The notes beneath the pieces were generated by a model. The model did not search any database. It was not told where the DNA came from and worked only from the letters and a program-made list of their open reading frames with translations. A DNA stretch of 10,542 bases from Desulfurococcaceae archaeon (lineage in GTDB: Archaea > Thermoproteota > Thermoprotei_A > Sulfolobales > Desulfurococcaceae): assembly GCA_020832865.1 (NCBI GenBank), contig JAJHRJ010000010.1, forward strand, positions 1-10,542, in the 5' to 3' direction. The position numbers were made by a program, and so were the translations under genes. Shown piece after piece: positions 6,279-10,542 of this stretch; the first letter of the stretch is position 1; each line of letters begins with the position of its first letter.

Positions 6279-6485
6279 ATGGCTGAGAAAAAAGCCGAAG
6301 AGTTATTTAAGAAATACCTCGGTATAAGTGTGCCGAGATTAATAATAGCGATCTTAATGATATTATTCGGTATTCTAGTATTAGTATGGAAGGAACTAGT
6401 AGCTATACTAATTGGAATATATCTCTTAATAACTGGAATACTCGCTCTTATTGATGAACTTAGAAAGAGGAGTGCTTTCAAGTAG
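6279..6485 (+). CDS. Small two-helix membrane protein
   Basis: A 68-residue protein with a charged start (residues 1-14), a first membrane helix at about 19-37 and a second at about 40-60, split by a short WKE turn, then a basic tail RKRSAFK. It resembles the many short archaeal proteins of DUF3096 or HdeD-like type, whose function is unknown. By the positive-inside rule both ends would face the cytoplasm. It follows the PhoU-like gene on the same strand, and a T-rich tract lies 30 bases after its stop. The coding call is well supported by the ATG with GGTG upstream and by the regular hydrophobic pattern. Confidence 0.75.
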   Translation: MAEKKAEELFKKYLGISVPRLIIAILMILFGILVLVWKELVAILIGIYLLITGILALIDELRKRSAFK

Positions 6486-6515
6486 AGTATTTTTATAGAT
6501 ATGTCCTTTAACTAC

Positions 6516-6537
6516 TCTTTTTTACTTTAATTTTAAT
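6516..6537 (+). terminator. T-rich transcription terminator
   Basis: A pyrimidine-rich stretch with a run of six T at 6518-6523, followed by further T clusters, starts 30 bases after the stop of the small membrane protein gene. T-rich tracts like this are the main archaeal termination signal. Confidence 0.45.
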
Positions 6538-6541
6538 TCTC

Positions 6542-6550
6542 AAGGAGGTG
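6542..6550 (+). promoter_or_regulatory. Very strong Shine-Dalgarno site
   Basis: AAGGAGGTG is a near-complete complement to the 3-prime end of archaeal 16S rRNA. It is 77 bases before the flavoredoxin start at 6627 and so cannot serve it directly. The only start codon at a suitable distance is the GTG at 6554, 5 bases after the GGAGG core, which opens the 26-codon ORF. Confidence 0.65.
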
Positions 6551-6553
6551 TTA

Positions 6554-6634
6554 GTGATCTCTCTGCGGGTACTCCTAATTTACCTTTATATTCTCAGCTT
6601 TGTTTCCTTAAGCATGGGGAGTTTACTTGTATAG
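6554..6634 (+). CDS. Putative 26-residue hydrophobic peptide
   Basis: A 26-codon ORF that begins with GTG directly behind AAGGAGGTG and ends with TAG. The peptide has a single charged residue (Arg5) and otherwise Leu, Ile, Val, Tyr, Phe, Ser and Gly, so it would form one membrane helix. The ORF overlaps the start of the flavoredoxin gene by 8 bases in a different frame, so ribosomes that finish it would be placed at the flavoredoxin TTG. It may be a real membrane peptide or a leader that couples translation. It is not a frameshifted N-terminus of the next gene, whose conserved start begins at its own TTG. Function unknown. Confidence 0.45.
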   Translation: MISLRVLLIYLYILSFVSLSMGSLLV

Positions 6635-7139
6635 ATTACTTTACCCTCTTAGAACATACCTCATTGTTTCAGGTAAACTTGGTGAAGAAGTCAACGCTAT
6701 GGCTGCCGACTGGGTTACAGTTGTCTCTGCAGATCCCTTCATGGTCGCTATCGCTATTGCGCCAACTCGGTATACATACAGGTTAATTAAGAAATACGGT
6801 GAATTCGTAGTAGCAGTTCCTAGTCTCGACATGTTACGTGATGTCTGGATAATAGGCAGTGAGCACGGCCCAGAGAAGTTGAAGAAGACGAAGCTGAGGT
6901 TTAAACAGGCAAGCAGAGTGGGAACTCCAATCGTAGATGGAGCCTTAGCTAATTTAGAGTGCAGAGTTGTTGATGAGCGCGTATATGGTGATCATAGCTT
7001 ATTTGTAGGAGAGGTAGTAGCTCAACACTACAGAGAAGACGCGTTTAAGGATAATGAGCCTGTTCTCACAGCTGGTTTTCTAGCTCACACAGCGTGGAAT
7101 AAGTTTACTACTTTTAAAAACAAGATATATACTCCTTAA
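6627..7139 (+). CDS. Flavoredoxin-type flavin reductase domain protein
   Basis: A 170-residue FMN-binding split-barrel protein of the flavin reductase/flavoredoxin family (COG1853-like). It shows LYPLRTYLIVSG at 5-16, NAMAADW at 23-29, the FMN-binding segment SADPFMVAIAIAPTRYTY at 34-51, GEFVVAVPS at 58-66, an acidic-basic insert at 78-95, and GDHSLFVGEVV at 121-131. Members carry electrons from NAD(P)H or ferredoxin via bound FMN in the cytoplasm. The TTG start has GGGGAG 5 bases upstream and fits where the family begins. It lies 34 bases before the aminotransferase gene on the same strand, so the two may share a transcript. Confidence 0.9.
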   Translation: MYRLLYPLRTYLIVSGKLGEEVNAMAADWVTVVSADPFMVAIAIAPTRYTYRLIKKYGEFVVAVPSLDMLRDVWIIGSEHGPEKLKKTKLRFKQASRVGTPIVDGALANLECRVVDERVYGDHSLFVGEVVAQHYREDAFKDNEPVLTAGFLAHTAWNKFTTFKNKIYTP

Positions 7140-7161
7140 AGTCGACTCGACTCCTATATTA

Positions 7162-7168
7162 GAGGTGA
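7162..7168 (+). promoter_or_regulatory. Shine-Dalgarno site that decides the aminotransferase start
   Basis: GAGGTGA fits the archaeal anti-Shine-Dalgarno sequence perfectly. It contains the GTG at 7165 that opens the longest frame, and it lies 5 bases before the in-frame TTG at 7174. The GTG is thus part of the binding site and the TTG is the likely start. Confidence 0.65.
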
Positions 7169-7173
7169 CACTA

Positions 7174-8394
7174 TTGAGAATTGACTACTCGAGGTTTCTC
7201 AGCGGTAGAGTGAGCTATATTGAGCCGAGTCCTATTCGTGAAATGGTCTCTAAAATAGCGAAGAAGTCTCGTGAAACGAGAGTTATAAGTTTCGCAGCTG
7301 GTGAGCCAGATCCCGACGTTATACCTAGGGGGCTCTATGCTGAGTTAGCAAGAGAGGTTTTTGAGGATAAGAGGTCTGTTAACTACTCTCCAACTGAGGG
7401 TGTTTTAGAGCTTAGAGAGGAAATAGCGGTTTTTATGAGGAGATATGAGGGGGTAGAGTCCACAGTAGACAACATTATTGTAACGCTTGGTGGTAGTCAA
7501 GCCCTAGACCTTGTAGCTAGATTAATGTTGAATCCTGGTGAGGTAGTGTTAACAGAGAACCCCTCTTACGTGAACACTATTCTCGACTGGAAGCAGTGGG
7601 GTGCAATAGTTACAGGTGTCAAAATAGATGAGAATGGATTAGATACAGGTGAATTAGAGGTCACTGTTAAGAGGCTTAAGAGGGATGGTAGAGTTGTCAA
7701 GCTAATATATACTATTCCGACAGGGCAAAACCCCTCGGGAATAACAATGAGTAATGATAGGAGAAAACACCTCCTGGAAATTGCCAGTGAGCACGACTTA
7801 CTAGTAGTAGAAGATGGTGCATATAACTACCTAGTCTACGAGCCATTAGAAGTTAAGTCTCTTAAATCCATGGACTCTGAAGGAAGAGTTATTTTCGCGG
7901 GATCATTTAGTAAGGTACTCGGCACAGGGTTGAGAATAGGCTGGCTACACTTACCTGAGGAATTAGCTGAGAAATTTAGAGTCGCAAAGGGACCTACAGA
8001 CATGTGTCCACCTGTACCCTCTCAACTACTAGTGTTGCAAATACTGAGAAGAAATCTCTTCGAGGACATTAGAGGCAGGGCTGTAGAGACCTATAAGAGA
8101 AAACGCGACTTAATGCTTAAAGCCATAGCGGAGTACATGTCTGAATTAAAACACACAAAGCCTATAGCAGGCATGTTTATACTACTCTGGCTACCTAGTC
8201 ACATCGACGGGTGGAAATTCAGCGAGGAGGCATTAGAGAAGTACTCTGTTGCTGTAATACCAGCAGCACCTTTCTTTACAGACAACTCCGGAAAGAGTGT
8301 AATTAGATTAAACTTCTCTATGGTACCAGAAAACGATATTGAAGAGGGTATTAAGAGACTTACACAGCTTATAAAAGAGGAGTCTCTTTCATAA
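7174..8394 (+). CDS. PLP-dependent aminotransferase, class I/II
   Basis: A protein of 406 residues (409 from the GTG at 7165) of the fold-type I aminotransferases, in the group of archaeal 2-aminoadipate/aromatic/MocR-like enzymes. With GTG numbering it shows FAAGEPDPDVIP at 43-54, YSPTEGVLELREEI at 74-87, the cofactor-phosphate loop GGSQA at 109-113, PTGQNPSG at 185-192 with the substrate-binding Asn, VVEDGAYNYL at 214-223 with the Asp that contacts the pyridine nitrogen, SFSKVLGTGLRIGW at 247-260 with Lys250 as Schiff base, and a late RLNFS motif with the carboxylate-binding Arg. The amino donor cannot be read from sequence; 2-oxoglutarate is the usual acceptor. The start is chosen by the ribosome binding site at 7162-7168. 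Confidence 0.92.
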   Translation: MRIDYSRFLSGRVSYIEPSPIREMVSKIAKKSRETRVISFAAGEPDPDVIPRGLYAELAREVFEDKRSVNYSPTEGVLELREEIAVFMRRYEGVESTVDNIIVTLGGSQALDLVARLMLNPGEVVLTENPSYVNTILDWKQWGAIVTGVKIDENGLDTGELEVTVKRLKRDGRVVKLIYTIPTGQNPSGITMSNDRRKHLLEIASEHDLLVVEDGAYNYLVYEPLEVKSLKSMDSEGRVIFAGSFSKVLGTGLRIGWLHLPEELAEKFRVAKGPTDMCPPVPSQLLVLQILRRNLFEDIRGRAVETYKRKRDLMLKAIAEYMSELKHTKPIAGMFILLWLPSHIDGWKFSEEALEKYSVAVIPAAPFFTDNSGKSVIRLNFSMVPENDIEEGIKRLTQLIKEESLS

Positions 8395-8404
8395 CTCATT
8401 CCTT

Positions 8405-8431
8405 TCCATAATTTAAATCAACTCTTATGGA
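8405..8431 (+). terminator. Hairpin after the aminotransferase gene
   Basis: TCCATAA (8405-8411) and TTATGGA (8425-8431) form a 7-bp stem with a 13-base loop, 10 bases past the stop codon. It is followed by AT-rich sequence with a tandem ATTGTAA repeat (8440-8453). It may mark the 3-prime end of the transcript or protect it. Intrinsic hairpin terminators are not the rule in archaea, so this is tentative. Confidence 0.3.
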
Positions 8432-8513
8432 TAATTTGCATTGTAAATTGTAATATTTGTCCTCACAATAGCCAAGCTATATACAACGATACATGAGTAT
8501 ATTAAAGTGCGTG

Positions 8514-8522
8514 ATAAATATA
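8514..8522 (+). promoter_or_regulatory. TATA box of the O-phosphoserine sulfhydrylase gene
   Basis: ATAAATATA is the best TATA element in the 172-bp gap before the gene. With the usual offset, transcription would begin near 8544 and leave a leader of about 23 bases with AAGGGG at 8555-8560, 6 bases before the ATG at 8567. Confidence 0.6.
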
Positions 8523-8532
8523 GAATGTTAGT

Positions 8533-8545
8533 ATAACACTGTTAT
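8533..8545. promoter_or_regulatory. Operator candidate at the transcription start of the cysteine gene
   Basis: ATAACA-C-TGTTAT is a perfect 13-base dyad. It lies between the TATA box (8514-8522) and the ribosome binding site and covers the predicted transcription start near 8544. A repressor bound there would block RNA polymerase, as known for several archaeal Lrp- and TrmB-type regulators. The regulator and signal, possibly sulfur or cysteine supply, are inference. Confidence 0.45.
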
Positions 8546-8566
8546 TTAGAGTTTAAGGGGCTCAAA

Positions 8567-9781
8567 ATGGTCAAGCTTAAGTACATACCTCTTAGTAGTG
8601 TTAGAGGTAATTTCTTAGAGCTAGAGAGGTACATTGATATCTTGAAAAGCGTATTGAGGAGGTGGAGTACTCGTCCTCTACGTGTTAATGGAGAGTTTAG
8701 AGTTATTAGTGAAGACCAAGAGCTTTACAATGCTCTATGGGCTCTTGGCCCACGCCTTGTTCCCGTTGCCGAGAGCTATGGTAACGTTGAAGTAGAGGTC
8801 TCGTTAAGTGACTTAGACTTCTATCATAATGTGATTGGCTCAACAGTGAGGGTGTATAGTAGTGTAGTAGATCTCGTCGCGAGAGATGTGCCTACTCCTA
8901 TTGTGAGGTTGAAGTATCTTAGTGATCTCGGTGTGCGAGTTTGGGCTAAATTAGAGTGGTATCACCCATTTAGTCTCAGTATCAAGGACAGAATAGCGTG
9001 GTTTATGCTCGTAAACTCTATTGAGAGAGGAAACTTGAAGTCGAGAGTACTGTATGAGGCGACATCAACTAACACTGGTCTAGGGCTTGTGGGCCTAGCG
9101 AACTATTATGCTCTTAAGGTAAGAGTATATTTACCCTCAACTGTACAGAGATGCGTAGACTACTTGTTCATGGCTATGGGAGCGGATGTTGTGAGAAAAG
9201 AGAGTCCATTAACAGTCTCCATGATTGATAGTGTATTACTAGAAGCTACACGTGATGGTGCTGTTGTACTTAACCAATTTGAAAACGACTTAAACTTTAT
9301 TGTTCACTTACAGTATACAGCTAAGGAAATAGATTATCAGCTCAGGAATGCTGGTATTATACCAAGAGCTATTATTGGTGGACTAGGCACTTCAGGCCAC
9401 ATGTCAGCTATTTCACTATACTTCAAGAATAGGTACAGTAATGTAGAGGTATATGGTGTACAGCCTGCTGAGGGCTCTACTATACCTGGACTAAGAAGAA
9501 TTGAAACTGGAATGAAGTGGATTCGCTACTCTGATCTAAGTGGAGTAGAGGATATTAGTCTCGAAGAGGCGTTTAACACTATACTTGAAGTTGCGCGTAG
9601 CGATGGGCTACTGATAGGTCTAAGTAGTGGTGCTGTGTTGAGTGCTCTAAGAAAACTCGCCGAGAAAGGTGCCTTGAAAGGTGACACAGTAGCTATTATA
9701 CCAGATCACGGAGTTAAATATATCGAGATATTAGAGTCATTAGTTACAAAGATATGCCCCGAGAGGCCTCCACACGACTAG
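8567..9781 (+). CDS. O-phosphoserine sulfhydrylase (cysteine synthase)
   Basis: A 404-residue PLP fold-type II enzyme that closely follows the Aeropyrum pernix O-phosphoserine sulfhydrylase (about 390 residues). It makes cysteine from O-phosphoserine and sulfide in the cytoplasm. Matching parts are LEWYHPFSLSIKDRIAW at 129-145 with Lys140 as Schiff base, ATSTNTG at 165-171 for the substrate carboxylate, NQFENDLNF at 236-244, GGLGTSGHMSA at 271-281 for the cofactor phosphate, and STIPGLRRIETGM at 304-316, which holds the arginine that recognises the substrate phosphate in the A. pernix enzyme. Residues 1-85 form an N-terminal domain absent from bacterial CysK; part of it looks like a degenerate ParB/SerK domain. 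The ATG has AAGGGG upstream. Phosphoserine must come from a kinase or dehydrogenase route encoded elsewhere. Confidence 0.92.
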   Translation: MVKLKYIPLSSVRGNFLELERYIDILKSVLRRWSTRPLRVNGEFRVISEDQELYNALWALGPRLVPVAESYGNVEVEVSLSDLDFYHNVIGSTVRVYSSVVDLVARDVPTPIVRLKYLSDLGVRVWAKLEWYHPFSLSIKDRIAWFMLVNSIERGNLKSRVLYEATSTNTGLGLVGLANYYALKVRVYLPSTVQRCVDYLFMAMGADVVRKESPLTVSMIDSVLLEATRDGAVVLNQFENDLNFIVHLQYTAKEIDYQLRNAGIIPRAIIGGLGTSGHMSAISLYFKNRYSNVEVYGVQPAEGSTIPGLRRIETGMKWIRYSDLSGVEDISLEEAFNTILEVARSDGLLIGLSSGAVLSALRKLAEKGALKGDTVAIIPDHGVKYIEILESLVTKICPERPPHD

Positions 9782-9837
9782 GAATGTGCTCTCACTTGTT
9801 TTATTAGACTTATTATCCCATGTACATATGTTGAATA

Positions 9838-9903
9838 TAGAGCACGTGATGACGCCCTGCCGCTGGTGAGCCGTGATCCTCGAACCCCAGGCTGACATCT
9901 CTA
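9838..9903 (+). ncRNA. C/D box guide sRNA candidate
   Basis: A GC-rich island in an AT-rich gap has the parts of an archaeal C/D box sRNA in the right order. They are box C GTGATGA (9846-9852), a 10-base guide (9853-9862), a degenerate D-prime box CTGG (9863-9866), a 6-base spacer, a degenerate C-prime box GTGATCC (9873-9879), a 12-base guide TCGAACCCCAGG (9880-9891), and box D CTGA (9892-9895). TAGAG (9838-9842) and CTCTA (9899-9903) can close a terminal stem. The second guide is complementary to CCUGGGGUUCGA, the pattern of a tRNA T-arm. The N+5 rule would then place 2-prime-O-methylation at the G equal to position 51. A weak TATA-like CTTATTAT at 9809-9816 lies about 25 bases before the RNA. 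The imperfect inner boxes are common, but they lower certainty. Confidence 0.62.
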
Positions 9904-9962
9904 GTTCTTTGTCATTACACTACAAATTAGTAAGATCTTGCTTTTTAAGAGAGTAGAGGAGG

Positions 9963-10542
9963 TTAGATCACATACTGTAGTAGTAAGACTAGAAATATGA
10001 GGAGTAGTGTAGATAGGTAGAGTGCTATATCTCTTTTAGTGCTTAGCTTTAAGTTCTCAGCTGGGTTTTCTCCGTAAATAATACGGGATTCAAGAGCGCT
10101 TCTAGAGGTGTATGCGGTGAGGAGTATAAGTGGGATTGCTATTCTATGTAGTCTCTTCCCCTTATACTTTAACTTTATTGTTACTGCCGACTCTGATAGG
10201 TAATATAGCACTATTGGAAGCTGAAGCAGTACTAGCGTATAGACCTCCCTAATGGTTTTTAACCCGAGTTTTCCCAGTATAGTCCTCCACTCACCGAGTG
10301 AAATAGCTTGAAATAGTAATGACAGGGCAGTAAATAGGACTATGAGTCTCAGTGCGGCAACGGGAATAGTGATGGGGTTTGGTGCAAGCATACCCAGTAT
10401 TCTACTAGCTAGAAATACAAGGGAGCTTAACACTGTGAAAACAGCGTATAGTCTTAAGCCTAATAGAAATCCCTTAATACCTCGTAACCGGGAAATTAGT
10501 AGTAACTCGTAGATAAATACTGCTAGAAGTCCAGAGATCTCA
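9963..10542 (-). CDS. ecfT: ECF transporter transmembrane subunit EcfT (CbiQ-like), N-terminus outside window
   Basis: The minus-strand frame is open from the right edge to a TAA at 9965-9963, giving 192 visible residues. A GTG at 10433 is the first start codon in view, but the 36 codons before it are also open and encode membrane-like sequence, so the gene starts beyond the window. Hydrophobic helices fill both ends. Between them lies the cytoplasmic coupling region: an Arg-containing helix at about visible residues 84-98, a helix ending LLQLPIVLYYL at 105-115, and the late motif ALESRIIYGENP at 149-160, which corresponds to the Ala-Arg-type coupling motif of EcfT that docks on the ATPases. 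EcfT scaffolds vitamin or metal uptake. The ATPase and substrate-binding subunits are not in view, so the substrate is unknown. Confidence 0.82.
   Translation of the reverse strand, partial: EISGLLAVFIYELLLISRLRGIKGFLLGLRLYAVFTVLSSLVFLASRILGMLAPNPITIPVAALRLIVLFTALSLLFQAISLGEWRTILGKLGLKTIREVYTLVLLQLPIVLYYLSESAVTIKLKYKGKRLHRIAIPLILLTAYTSRSALESRIIYGENPAENLKLSTKRDIALYLSTLLLIFLVLLLQYVI

Noticed and set aside
6224..6481. Minus-strand frame of 85 codons opposite the small membrane protein
   Set aside because: It is antisense to a plus-strand frame with a better start signal and a clear two-helix pattern.
6554..6634. The 26-codon ORF as a frameshifted N-terminus of the flavoredoxin
   Set aside because: The flavin reductase family begins at LYPLRTY, just after the TTG at 6627, and the extra peptide has no counterpart in the family.
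8440..8453. Tandem ATTGTAA repeat
   Set aside because: Two copies of a 7-base AT-rich word in an AT-rich gap are too little to call a regulatory or repeat element.
9880..9893. TCGAACCCCAGG, which on the minus strand reads as a tRNA T-arm GGGGTTCGA
   Set aside because: The bases after the loop (GGATC) do not pair back to a T-stem, and no acceptor, D or anticodon arm is present. The complementarity is better explained as a guide sequence in a C/D box RNA.

Overview
The window looks like chromosomal DNA of a hyperthermophilic crenarchaeon, most likely of the Desulfurococcales; I cannot name the genus. The reasons are an AT-rich sequence of tightly packed short operons, archaeal TATA boxes about 25 bp before starts, frequent GTG and TTG starts, strong GAGGTGA-type ribosome binding sites, a crenarchaeal-type OB-fold SSB, an Aeropyrum-type O-phosphoserine sulfhydrylase, and a probable C/D box guide RNA. 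I see no tRNA, rRNA, CRISPR array, insertion sequence or phage gene.

Layout. At 1-668 two minus-strand genes encode the N-terminal part of SSB (cut by the window edge) and a DUF123 GIY-YIG-like protein. A single 12-bp palindromic TATA element (689-700) appears to serve the DUF123 gene on one side and, on the other, a plus-strand operon (719-3174). That operon encodes a RavA/MoxR AAA+ ATPase and a ViaA/CoxE-like VWA protein whose start overlaps the ATPase stop. Meeting it head-on, 4 bases away, is a minus-strand pair (3179-4274): an XdhC/CoxF-type molybdoenzyme maturation protein and an unrecognised 89-residue protein. A THUMP-domain RNA-binding protein (4351-4872) converges on a SagB-type nitroreductase (4883-5470). 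A 16-bp perfect palindrome contains both of their stop codons.

From 5551 the strand is mostly plus: a PhoU-like DUF47 protein, a small two-helix membrane protein, a 26-codon hydrophobic ORF behind an excellent Shine-Dalgarno site, a flavoredoxin-type flavin reductase, and a PLP fold-type I aminotransferase. After a 172-bp regulatory gap with a TATA box and a palindromic operator candidate comes O-phosphoserine sulfhydrylase, which makes cysteine. The 181-bp gap after it holds a GC-rich C/D box sRNA candidate. The window ends inside a minus-strand EcfT (CbiQ-like) transporter subunit that runs off the right edge.

How they may work together. The MoxR-type ATPase, VWA protein and XdhC protein are the same three families as CoxD, CoxE and CoxF/CoxI, which assemble the active site of molybdenum hydroxylases. 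No hydroxylase structural gene lies in the window, so an orphan metallo-enzyme assembly module is the leading hypothesis for 719-4274. The other genes look like single housekeeping functions: cysteine synthesis, amino-acid transamination, flavin reduction, RNA modification and nutrient uptake.
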